From assembly GCF_004138485.1 (NCBI RefSeq), contig NZ_RYEV01000003.1, positions 868,001-932,000 on the forward strand: DNA of 64,000 nucleotides, written 5' to 3'. The notes beneath the pieces are model-generated. The model worked only from the letters and a program-made list of their open reading frames with translations. It ran no database searches and was not told the origin of the DNA. The translations under genes and the position numbers were made by a program. The DNA comes from Peristeroidobacter soli. GTDB lineage: Bacteria > Pseudomonadota > Gammaproteobacteria > Steroidobacterales > Steroidobacteraceae. This document shows positions 23,545 through 32,800 of this stretch, piece by piece (position 1 is the first letter of the stretch; the number at the start of each line of letters is the position of its first letter).

Positions 23545-26414
23545 ACGCGCTGGTGGCCACCGGGCGGGGTGCGAGATTCAAAGTCCCTCGCGCCACCTAT
23601 CGACTCCAGTTCAATCATCGGTTCACGTTCAACGACGCGGCCCGCATCGTTCCGTATCTCGCGCGGCTCGGCATCAGCCACGTTTACGCATCGCCGATTC
23701 TCAAGGCGCGTCCAGGCAGCATGCACGGCTATGACGTGGTCGATCACTCGCAGCTCAATCCGGAGCTGGGCACGCGTGAAGATTTCGACCGGTTCGTGCA
23801 GCAGCTGCACGAGCAGGGCCTGGGGTTGATCGTCGACATCGTGCCCAATCACCTGGGCGTGATGGGCAACGATAATGTCTGGTGGCTGGACGTGCTGGAG
23901 AACGGGCCGGCCGCGCGCTGCGCCTTTCACTTCGACATCGATTGGCGGCCAAACCGCGGCTCGATGCGCGATCGCATCCTCGTGCCGGTGCTGGGCGACT
24001 CCTATGGCGTGGTATTGGAGCGCGGTGAATTGCAGCTCGAGTTCGACGCGGCGGCCGGCAGCTTTTCGCTGCGTTATCACGATCATCGGTTGCCGATCGA
24101 TCCGCGCGAGTATTCGAGAATCTTCTCGCAGCCGATCGCAGAAACATTGCTGCCGAAAGATGACGCGCATCGCGGCGACTTCGAGAGCCTGCTCACCAGT
24201 TTCAGCAATCTGCCGCCGCGCGCCGATACCTCGGCGGATGCGGTGGCCGTGCGTTATCGCGATAAGGAAGCCCACAAGCGACGCCTCGCGCGCTTGATCG
24301 AACGCAGCCCCGAGGTTCTGCGTCATATCAACGAGAGTGTGACCAGGATCAACGGTACGACGGCAGAGGCCGAGAGCTTCGATGCGCTCGACGCGCTGCT
24401 GGAGGCGCAGGCCTATCGTCTGTCGTACTGGCGCGTTGCCGTCGACGAGATCAATTACCGTCGGTTCTTCGATGTGAACGATCTGGCGGCGCTGCGCATG
24501 AACGAGCGCAGCGTTTTTGATGTGACTCATCGGCTGATTTTCGAGCTGATCGATGCCGGCAGTATCGACGGCCTGCGCATCGATCACTCCGACGGCCTGT
24601 ACGATCCCGAAGAATATTTCCTGTGGCTGCAGGAACGCTTCGGCGGTGGGCCGGGGCAGCGGTCGTTGTATGTCGTGACCGAGAAGATCCTGGCCGCGCA
24701 TGAGCGTCTGCCCGAGTCGTGGCTGGTTCATGGCACGACCGGCTATGACTACGCGGCGTTGCAGACGACCTGGCTGGTCAGCGGCGATGAAGAGTCGCGC
24801 ATGACTCGACGCTATCGCGCCTTCACCGAGAATGAGGCGTCGTTCGAGACACTGGCGTATGAGAGCAAGCGATTGGTGATGCGTTCATCGCTGGCCGCCG
24901 AAGTCGAAGTGCTCGCGACCCAGCTGGATCGCATCGCTCATCTGGATCGCCACACGGCGGATTTCACGCGGGCGGCATTGCGCGAGGCGATTCGGGAAGT
25001 GATCGCCTGCTTTCCGGTGTATCGCACTTATATATCTCCGCGCGGCATCGGCGACGAGGATCGCCGGATCGTTCATTGGGCGACGGGCCTCGCGCGCCGG
25101 CGTAGTACCGGTGCCGAGTTGAGTGTGTTCGACTTTCTTCGCGATGTGTTGTTGGGCACGGCCGCGGACGGTCGCATGCCGTCGCATCGTCAGGCCATGC
25201 TGGAGTTCGCGATGAAGTTTCAGCAGGTCACTGCGCCCGTGACCGCCAAAGGCGTCGAGGACACGGCGTTCTATCGTTTCAATCGCCTGATCTGCTTGAA
25301 TGAGGTCGGCGGCGATCCCAGTCGTTTCGGCGTGTCGTCGACGGCGTTGCATCAGGCCAATCTGGAGCGCGCCCGGCTGTGGCCGCACTCGATGCTGGCG
25401 ACTTCGACTCACGACACCAAACGAAGCGAAGACGTGCGCGCCCGTATCGCCGTGCTGAGCGAGCTGCCGGATCTGTGGAAACAGCATCTGTCGCGCTGGT
25501 CTCAGCTGAATCGGAACAAGCGCCGTCAGCTCGACGATGCGCCGGCGCCGGATCGCGAAGACGAGTATCTGCTGTATCAGACGCTGGCCGGACTGTGGTC
25601 GCCGGGGTTGCCGACCGATCAACTGATCGAGCGCTTGCAGGCGTACATGATGAAGGCGGGGCGCGAGGCGAAGCGTTCGACGTCATGGATCAATCCGAAT
25701 GCCGATTATGAAGCGGCGGTGAGCGATTTCATCGTGCAGCTGTTGAGCAATCCGGACCGCAACGCCTTTCTGCGCGACCTCGCATCGTTCGTCGTGCCGG
25801 TGACCTTCTTCGGGCGAATCAATTCGCTGGTGACGACGGTGTTGAAGATCACCTCGCCGGGGGTACCCGACTTCTATCAGGGCACCGAGCTGCCAACGTT
25901 CACGCTTGTCGATCCTGACAATCGCGCGCCCGTGGATTTCACCGCGGCGGCTGCGCAATTGGAGTCGGTCTCGAATGTTTCGGATGTGCGCGCGATGCTC
26001 GAGGACTCCGACGGCGCGCGGGCCAAGCTGTATGTAACGTCGAAGCTCTTACAGCTACGCGCCTCCGACGCGGCGCTGTTCGCCTTGGGCGCCTATCAGC
26101 CGTTGCAGGTGGAGGGGGAGAAGAAAGAGCACGTATTTGCTTTCGCGCGTACCCATGAAGGGCGCAGCTGCGTGGTCATCGTGCCGCGTTGGTCGGCCCG
26201 TCTGACGGCAGGCGAGACGCGTCTGCCTCTGGGGAATGTCTGGGGTGATACCAGAGTTCTGATCGGCGCAGCAGCAAATGCCGAACTGCGCGACGTGCTG
26301 ACGGCTCAGGTGTCGCGAACAAGCGGTGACGACTCCGCGGTGCGTGTCGCGGATGTTTTATCTACATTCCCATTTGCAGTGCTGACTTCCGCGACAGCTC
26401 CTCACGGCACCTGA
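23541..26414 (+). CDS. treY: Malto-oligosyltrehalose synthase
   Basis: 957 residues. TreY converts the reducing-end glucose of maltodextrins to an alpha,alpha-1,1 linkage, the first step of the TreY-TreZ route to trehalose. GH13 motifs are ATYRLQFNHRFTF at the start, GLIVDIVPNHLGV, SIDGLRIDHSDGLYDPEEY, YVVTEKIL and TSTHDTKRSEDVRARI. The C-terminal segment GVPDFYQGTELPTFTLVDPDNR is also family-specific. The ATGA overlap with treZ fixes the start. Trehalose made by this pair would serve as an osmo- and desiccation protectant; the glycogen-debranching partner (treX/glgX) is not in the window. Confidence 0.95.
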   Translation: MNALVATGRGARFKVPRATYRLQFNHRFTFNDAARIVPYLARLGISHVYASPILKARPGSMHGYDVVDHSQLNPELGTREDFDRFVQQLHEQGLGLIVDIVPNHLGVMGNDNVWWLDVLENGPAARCAFHFDIDWRPNRGSMRDRILVPVLGDSYGVVLERGELQLEFDAAAGSFSLRYHDHRLPIDPREYSRIFSQPIAETLLPKDDAHRGDFESLLTSFSNLPPRADTSADAVAVRYRDKEAHKRRLARLIERSPEVLRHINESVTRINGTTAEAESFDALDALLEAQAYRLSYWRVAVDEINYRRFFDVNDLAALRMNERSVFDVTHRLIFELIDAGSIDGLRIDHSDGLYDPEEYFLWLQERFGGGPGQRSLYVVTEKILAAHERLPESWLVHGTTGYDYAALQTTWLVSGDEESRMTRRYRAFTENEASFETLAYESKRLVMRSSLAAEVEVLATQLDRIAHLDRHTADFTRAALREAIREVIACFPVYRTYISPRGIGDEDRRIVHWATGLARRRSTGAELSVFDFLRDVLLGTAADGRMPSHRQAMLEFAMKFQQVTAPVTAKGVEDTAFYRFNRLICLNEVGGDPSRFGVSSTALHQANLERARLWPHSMLATSTHDTKRSEDVRARIAVLSELPDLWKQHLSRWSQLNRNKRRQLDDAPAPDREDEYLLYQTLAGLWSPGLPTDQLIERLQAYMMKAGREAKRSTSWINPNADYEAAVSDFIVQLLSNPDRNAFLRDLASFVVPVTFFGRINSLVTTVLKITSPGVPDFYQGTELPTFTLVDPDNRAPVDFTAAAAQLESVSNVSDVRAMLEDSDGARAKLYVTSKLLQLRASDAALFALGAYQPLQVEGEKKEHVFAFARTHEGRSCVVIVPRWSARLTAGETRLPLGNVWGDTRVLIGAAANAELRDVLTAQVSRTSGDDSAVRVADVLSTFPFAVLTSATAPHGT

Positions 26415-26544
26415 CGCGCGCGTAACGCGCGGAGTCGGGCCAGAATAAAAATGGGGCGATCGGGTCTGTTTATATATACAGTCGCGAAGCGCCTGCGTAT
26501 GCTCCGCTCACTCGCCTCGAGCCCAACCCACCGCGGAGGATCTC

Positions 26545-26928
26545 ATGTCTGATACAGCCACGTTGTCCGAGCTGATCGAGCACGAGCGCGTCGAGCTCAT
26601 GCAAATCCATGCCATGGTCCGATGTTTGAACGATGTCCTGCTATACGCGGACGATGATGATTCGCCCATGCACGCGGACGTGGCGCTGGTCATCGGGCGT
26701 CTGTTGAATGATTCGGTGGTACGCCTGGAGGGTGTCCGCGCGCGCGTCGCGCAGATGGAACAGGTGGTAATGCCGCCCAACCAAGTGCGCGACTGTCCGC
26801 AACTCGATGACGTGTTCCCATGGCGAACGACTCCTTCGGAACCTTGGCTGATGGTGCGCGATTGCTTGGATATTGCGCGCACAGGAGACACTTCATGCAA
26901 GCCGAGTTCGAGAAATTGGGTGAGCTGA
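26545..26928 (+). CDS. Small hypothetical protein
   Basis: 127 residues that I do not recognise. The first 85 residues look helical (TATLSELIEHERVELMQIHA, then VALVIGRLLNDSVVRLEGVR) and contain no membrane segment or signal. GGAGGA lies 5 bases before the ATG, a strong ribosome site, which supports translation. Its 3' end overlaps the next gene by 34 bases in another frame. A TATATA stretch at 26470-26475 may mark a promoter. Residues after about 90 coincide with the neighbour's ribosome site and are probably not conserved. Confidence 0.65.
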   Translation: MSDTATLSELIEHERVELMQIHAMVRCLNDVLLYADDDDSPMHADVALVIGRLLNDSVVRLEGVRARVAQMEQVVMPPNQVRDCPQLDDVFPWRTTPSEPWLMVRDCLDIARTGDTSCKPSSRNWVS

Positions 26929-27374
26929 TCAAGGATATCCGCGTTGCCATGGTGACCACCGTGGGGCCGGATGGAACGTTGCACACGCGGCCGCTGGCTT
27001 CGTTGGCCTACGAGAACGACGGTCAGCTCTGGTTCTACACGGCCATCGATTCGGCGAAGGTCGATGAAGTCATGCACGATGTGCGCGCCAGCGTGGCGTT
27101 CGCGGATACAGGCAAGGATGCTTATGTTGCCGTGTCGGGCACGGCGGACATCGTCAACGATCGCCGCCGTATCCACGATTTGTGGACGGCATTCGCGAAG
27201 CCCTGGTTTCCCGACGGACCGGACTCGCCGAAACTGGCGCTGCTACGTGTGCATGCGGAGCGAGCCGAGTATTGGACGTCGCCCGGCAAGACGGCGTATT
27301 TATTCGGCGTCGCCAAGGCGGCAGTGACCGGCAAACGCACGCCCCTCGGCGATAATCGCAAGTTGACTATGTAA
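26895..27374 (+). CDS. Pyridoxamine 5'-phosphate oxidase-fold protein (general stress protein 26-like)
   Basis: 159 residues with the split-barrel flavin-binding fold. The pattern KLGELIKDIRVAMVTTVG, then TLHTRPLASLAYENDGQLWF, matches the GSP26/YdaG-type group that binds FMN, FAD or related cofactors. It also has WTAFAKPWFPDGPDSPKLAL, conserved in that group, and the aromatic tail AEYWTSPGKTAYLFGVAKA. The ATG at 26895 has AGGAG at 26883-26887. The substrate is unknown. It overlaps the preceding small gene, suggesting coupled translation. Confidence 0.88.
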   Translation: MQAEFEKLGELIKDIRVAMVTTVGPDGTLHTRPLASLAYENDGQLWFYTAIDSAKVDEVMHDVRASVAFADTGKDAYVAVSGTADIVNDRRRIHDLWTAFAKPWFPDGPDSPKLALLRVHAERAEYWTSPGKTAYLFGVAKAAVTGKRTPLGDNRKLTM

Positions 27375-27397
27375 CGTCAGCTGCGTTCCGGCTTGAC

Positions 27398-28252
27398 GTG
27401 GCGGCTGAGCTCTGGAATTTGACCAAGTGCGCGGTGACCAGTTGGGTCACGGACCGGTCGTCCGCGGCAGGCGCCGCGCTTGCCTTTTACAGCGCCTTTT
27501 CGCTGGCCCCGCTGCTAATCATTCTGCTCAGTGTCGCTGGCTGGATCGTCGGGACGGAGGTCGCTTACGGCCAACTCAGAGATACGTTGACCCAACTGTT
27601 CGGGCACGCCACGGCGGGCGTCCTGCTGGAGGCGATGAAACAGTCCCAGGAGTCCGAAGGCATCGCCGCGGCCGCGATCAGCATCGTCAGTTTGATCGTG
27701 GGCGCGACGACGGTGTTCGCGGCGCTGGAGGAAGCGCTCGACACCATCTGGAACGCGCAGTCGCTCGCGCCCAAAGGCGTCTGGGGCTGGGTGAAAGTCC
27801 GGATCCTGTCGTTCGGCGTGATTCTGGCGGTGGGATTTCTGCTGCTGGTGTCCTTGTCGGTCACGTCCGCCCTTGCGTCGTTGCGCGTTCTCATCGCCGC
27901 CCGCTTCGCCGAGCTCGTCGTTCTGGCGGCAGTGCTCGATTTCGCGATCTCACTGACGCTGGTGGCGGGGCTGATCGCCCTGATCTACCGATATCTGCCA
28001 TCGAAACGGTTGCCCTGGCGCCCCGTGCTGATCGGCGCGGTGGTGACGGCGCTGCTGTTTCATCTCGGTCGATGGATGATCGGGTTGTACCTCGCGAAGT
28101 CGACGCAGCCGTCGGCTTTCGGTGCGGCAGCATCGTTCGCCGCGATGCTGCTCTGGTTGTATTACTCCGCGCAGATCTTTCTGTTGGGCGCGGAGTTCAC
28201 TGCTTGTGCCGGCGGTGTGAAGGAAAATGCGGTCAAGGCAGATCGCGCGTGA
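27398..28252 (+). CDS. YihY/BrkB-family inner membrane protein
   Basis: 284 residues with about six membrane segments. Family motifs are DRSSAAGAALAFYSAFSLAP near the N-terminus, SIVSLIVGATTVFAALEEAL, and the late LYLAKSTQPSAFGAAASFAA with MLLWLYYSAQIFLLGAEFT. The family was once called ribonuclease BN, which is now considered wrong; the actual function is unknown. The GTG at 27398 is the only reasonable start, without a clear ribosome site. It converges on the DUF4382 gene with a 20-base overlap of the 3' ends. Confidence 0.86.
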   Translation: MAAELWNLTKCAVTSWVTDRSSAAGAALAFYSAFSLAPLLIILLSVAGWIVGTEVAYGQLRDTLTQLFGHATAGVLLEAMKQSQESEGIAAAAISIVSLIVGATTVFAALEEALDTIWNAQSLAPKGVWGWVKVRILSFGVILAVGFLLLVSLSVTSALASLRVLIAARFAELVVLAAVLDFAISLTLVAGLIALIYRYLPSKRLPWRPVLIGAVVTALLFHLGRWMIGLYLAKSTQPSAFGAAASFAAMLLWLYYSAQIFLLGAEFTACAGGVKENAVKADRA

Positions 28253-29156
28253 TCGTTTCCTTGTCATCGAGGTTGATGTTGACGGCATTGCGGAACCGCA
28301 GGTCCTCATCGGTCGTGGGGTCTTCGTCATTGCCGTCACACGTGACTGCCAGGGTGTAATCACCCGCCGGCAGATAGCGCAGCGCGTAGAAGAAGGTGCC
28401 GCCGCTGGACGCGGTGAAGACGGGCGCGGTGGCGAACGGTTCGACGCCGGAGCCATCGATGTCGTCGGGAGTGACGTCCCGCCCTTGGAATAAATAAACC
28501 GCGCCGCGCGCCAGCGTGGTGCCGGTCGGGCAGGTGACGCTCACATTACCTTCGATGCGGCTCATCTCATTCGTGTCCACGGCGCGCAGCATCGGCGTGA
28601 GGTTGTACTCCCGATTATCCTCGTCGTAGCTGAGCGACTTGCGCAGATCGAGCAGGAGCGTGAACGAGTCGTTGCTGTTCGAGTTGTTGTCGATGCTGAA
28701 GCTCAACGGCGCGTAGTCGCCCTCGGCTATGTTCAACTGGTACTGCGTGCCGGCTGCGTTGGTGACGAAGGCATCGTCGGCATGGTCCGCGTCGAACAGC
28801 AGACGCACGCCGGTGTAGCTGCCGTCTCCGAGATCCTCGCTGGTGAACAGGCGGAGCACGCCGGTGTCGTCGGCGAGATTGATCAGGTCCAGTTGTTCGC
28901 TGCTGTTGAACTCCAGGGTCTTGGTGCCGCCGCCGCTGGTGGAGAACTCCACCCCGCGGATGTAAGCGACCACCTGGTCGATGTTCGGATCGGCCGGCAG
29001 CTCGGTGGCCAGGTCAGTGGTGACCTGGCCCTGACAGCCGGCGAGCAGAGCCAACACGCCCACAGCGCTCAGACGGATCAAGCCGCCGCGACCCAGGCTG
29101 AACCGCCACCAAGCTGAACGTTGCATAAAAGCCATGAAGCGCACCATCGAGTCCAT
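28233..29156 (-). CDS. DUF4382 domain lipoprotein
   Basis: About 307 residues. A basic/hydrophobic N-terminus leads to the lipobox LLAGC (SAVGVLALLAGCQGQ), so the protein should be lipid-anchored. The mature part has a beta-rich DUF4382 region (DQVVAYIRGVEFST, LDLINLADDTGVLRLFTSE, YTGVRLLFDAD) and a C-terminal carboxypeptidase-regulatory-like beta sandwich (FFYALRYLPAGDYTLAVTCDG). Several ATG codons at the 5' end (29156, 29147, 29135, 29126) make the exact start uncertain. Function unknown; other DUF4382 proteins are exported and probably surface-associated. Confidence 0.83.
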   Translation of the reverse strand: MDSMVRFMAFMQRSAWWRFSLGRGGLIRLSAVGVLALLAGCQGQVTTDLATELPADPNIDQVVAYIRGVEFSTSGGGTKTLEFNSSEQLDLINLADDTGVLRLFTSEDLGDGSYTGVRLLFDADHADDAFVTNAAGTQYQLNIAEGDYAPLSFSIDNNSNSNDSFTLLLDLRKSLSYDEDNREYNLTPMLRAVDTNEMSRIEGNVSVTCPTGTTLARGAVYLFQGRDVTPDDIDGSGVEPFATAPVFTASSGGTFFYALRYLPAGDYTLAVTCDGNDEDPTTDEDLRFRNAVNINLDDKETITRDLP

Positions 29157-29380
29157 TGTTCGCAAGCATCCCTGATTCTGATGCAGGAGTCCCGCTTTTG
29201 GTCACGGACGGACGCAACAAAGTTCCCGTCCCTGTCGTTCGCCCACAACGGCCACCGCCCAAGGTGATTGTGGCTTACCGAAGGTCCCTCGGCCAGGCGG
29301 CCCGGCTGCCCGAAAGGACACATCACAGCCAATGCACCCGCCAATACTCTGCGCCACGGACCTGTGGAGGCTGAGGAATC

Positions 29381-29665
29381 GTGGAACGGGGTGTCGTCGT
29401 CGGCGGGTTGATGATCTGCGGCAGTTTTCTGCTCGCGGCGATGCTCAACCGTTCCGCCATGGAAGAGCGGCCCGCCCCCGCCCCTGTGGTACCGATCGAA
29501 GCGGTCGTTCCGGTGGCGCCGCCCGCCGTTCAGCCCGCCGGTGCTGCCAGCATCGCCGACTGCGCCGATGTGAACACGCGCGCCGATGCGAATGAAGCGG
29601 CCGTTGCGGCCGAACCTCCCACTTCTGACCTTATGGTCAATGGGCGCGAAGCCTGTCCGCGCTGA
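29381..29665 (+). CDS. Small putative membrane protein, Pro/Ala-rich
   Basis: 94 residues from a GTG at 29381, preceded by GAGGAATC. One hydrophobic helix at residues 5-22 (VVVGGLMICGSFLLAAML) is followed by a Pro/Ala/Val-rich stretch (ERPAPAPVVPIEAVVP) and a short tail with two cysteines. I do not recognise it. The third codon positions are mostly G or C, as in neighbouring genes, but a chance open frame cannot be excluded. It may be a single-pass anchor with a periplasmic tail. Confidence 0.42.
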   Translation: MERGVVVGGLMICGSFLLAAMLNRSAMEERPAPAPVVPIEAVVPVAPPAVQPAGAASIADCADVNTRADANEAAVAAEPPTSDLMVNGREACPR

Positions 29666-29826
29666 GAATCGATTCGAGCCTTGCGCCTTCATCGGTTTGA
29701 AGCCGCGGCTGGCTGGATGCCACCGCATTAGCGCGCGATCCGTTCTCCTCCCGCTCGGACGCACGTCGCAGCCAGTCGCGGCTTCTCCTGACTTTGTTTG
29801 CTTCCTGCCCTCGAGGCCCTCCATCC

Positions 29827-32800
29827 TTGGAAGCCGCCAGTCAAAACAATTCGGCGAACGCGACCAGTCCCGCCAACTTTGCAGTTCGCGGCGGCAGTCG
29901 ACGCTCGCGGCGACTGCCTCTCGCGCAATTGTTGTTCGTGGTGGCCAGCATCGTGTTGCTGGTGGCCGCGGGCTCCTATGTGTTTCGCTTCGTCAGCGCG
30001 ACGGCATTTCATAAGGAGCGCGCCTTCCGGGTGCTGGACGAATTCGGCAGCCAGCTGGACAACCTGCAGCGCACGCTCGCCAATCAATTGCGATTGTTGC
30101 CGACGGAGCTGGTCAGTCAGCAATGCCTCCTGGAATTTGCCGGTCAGTCGCCGTCGAGCCGGTCATGCGGCGATCGACGTGACAGTTATCAGCGCCGCCT
30201 GGCGCTGCAGGGACCCAAGGTCGGCATCGCCAACGTCGACAAGAATCTGTTCGCTCGCGCCTGTGGCCAGACCAATCGTCATGGCATGACCTTGCAGATC
30301 CACGAGCCGGGCGTGCCTTTCACAGCCTTCTCGTGCGCCATCGAATTGCCGTCGCGTAGCGAGGGGCGGGTTCTCACCGCATCGTTCCAGGGCTCGGTGG
30401 GCGAGACGGTGGAATCGTTCGTCTCGCAGACGTTCTTCGATGAAGTGCTGGTCGCATTGGGCGATGGCACGGTCATCGCAACGGTGCCCCGTCAGGTCGA
30501 AGCGGCGTCGCCGACTCTGCCGTTGCATACGGTGAAGATGCGACGGCTGGGTGTGACAAACGTCGCCACACTATTGCGTTCCAGTGACACTGCCACTGAT
30601 AACAAAGCCGCCACGCTGCCGACGCAACCGGACGTACTGACGACCACGATCGCGGGCGACAACTACCGCGCGTTCGTACGCGCCGTTCAGCCTCGTATTG
30701 GCATCTATCAGGAGCAGGAGGAGGGCAAGCCGGCGCTGCGTGAGGAACGGTTGTATCTGGTCGGCTTGCAGCGTGAGGACCTGCGCGCTGAACTGGCGAG
30801 CTCGATGGAGCCGGGCGGGCGCTTTCTGCTCACCATTCTGACCTTGCTGGCTTTCCTGGTCTGGCCGTTGGCGAATCTGCGCTCCAAATCGCCGGACGAC
30901 ACGATCGCGTGGAGTGAGGCGGTGGCGTGCCTCGCGTCGGTGGTGCTGATTCCGGCAGTGCTGGCCATCGCGGCGGTGTGGGTCTGGAGTTATCAAAGTC
31001 TGTTGTCGTGGGTCGATGCCGGAGCGTCCAGATATGCACAGCAGATCGACACGACGTTGAATCGTGAGCTGCAGGAAGGGCGCGTGCTGCTCGATCAGTA
31101 TCGAGCGCTGTACCGGCCGTCGCGGCCCTCCGGTCCGGTCGCCATTCCGATCCGCTCGCAAGAGAATGGCTTTGTGACAGGTCGCGTCGGCGCTTGTAAC
31201 AAGCAGCAGGATCGGACCTGTGTGATCGATGTTCCCAAGGATGGCGCCGGTGAGTGGCGCAGCTGGACGACGTTTTCCTCGGTGTTTGCGACTGACAGCC
31301 GCGGCATTCGCGAGGGCGATCGCTACACCGTGTACGACCCGCCGATGGTGAAGTCGGACGCGAGCTACGACAACCGCGAGTACTTCCGGGCGCTGCAGAG
31401 ACACGAAGGCTGGGCGTTCTCGGACCCGGGCACCGGCAAGAAAGACTCCTTCGTCGCGCAACGTTTGTTCAGCGGCAGCGACGGCGCCCGAGTTCTGCAG
31501 ATCGCCATGTCTCGGTCGGAAGGCGCCGAATGCAGCGACGGCTTCTGCGGCATCGTGACGGGCAGTGCCAGCTTTCATAGTTTGTCGGCGTCGGTGTCGC
31601 CGCCGTTGTTGAGCTTCGCGGTCATCGACCGAAACAACGGCTTGGTGCTGTTCCATAGCAATGACAGTCGCAGTCTGGCCGAAAATCTTTTCGTCGAGAC
31701 CGAGCGCAATCCGGAGCTGCTGGCGCTGACGGAAGTGGGGCAGAGCGGGTTCTTCAGCGGTCACTATGTCGGCGCGGGACATCGTTTCTACCATTTGCCC
31801 ATGAAGGACACGCCGTGGAGCGTGGTGGTCTTCTATTCGCTCAAGGAAGTGGGCGACTTGCCCTGGCATGCGGTGTTCACCGCGCTTGCCGCTTACACCG
31901 GCGCGCTGCTCGTGTTGTTCTCGGCTTCCGGGTTGCTCGTAGGGTTATGGGCGAAGCGGAGTCGCAAGAGCGTGCTGAGCATCGCCGCGGGCTTTTGGAT
32001 GCGTGGCGGTTCGAGTTGCAGCTACGCGCGCTGGGGCGTTGCGTTATTCGGCGCAGGGCTTTGTTTGGTGACGATCTACGAGATCTGGGCTGATGGGCCG
32101 GTGAGCCTGATCACTCGAGTCATGTGGGTCTTGCTGGCGGTGGCGAGTGGCGCGGTCCTGTTACAGCATCGCTTTGGCGTTCACAGCGTGTGTATCACGT
32201 TGTGGCTGCTGCTGGTCTCGGCGCTACCGGCGGGATGGATGGCGCTGGGTTATCACGATGTCCAGGTGCAGGGGCTGCTGCGCGATGGCTTGCTGGGTGC
32301 CGCTCGCGATGTGCAAAAACGCAGTGCGGTCATCGCCAGCGATCTGCAGCGCTGGTTGTCGTCCAACGACGATCGGGAGAATGATTTCCCGCCGGTTGCG
32401 AAGCTGGCGAGGCCCTCCAATGTCATGCCCGTGCCGGGGTATGCATCGGGCAGCTGCAAAGGCGAGCCCGCCCGGGGCCAGGAGAATACCTGGGCACTCT
32501 GTGTTTTCGATGAGCCGCCGCTCGCCACGCTGATCACCCGGCGGGATCTGGATTTCTGGCGTCGTGAGACCTGGGATGCGTCGGTGCGGGCGCAGACTCA
32601 GCAGCGTCGTATCCGGTTGCTCGGGCGCATGAATGGTTGGAATCCGGTGTGTCATTCGAGGGACACAGCGGAGCAATGTGTGTTCCGCACGACCAACGGA
32701 CAGAGCTTCACGATCCGCGCCGAGGCGGCGCCTGGGCGGGACACGGCGCATGATGACGACGATCGCCGCTTCGAAGGCGTCGCCGGCTCGCTCAGTAGCG

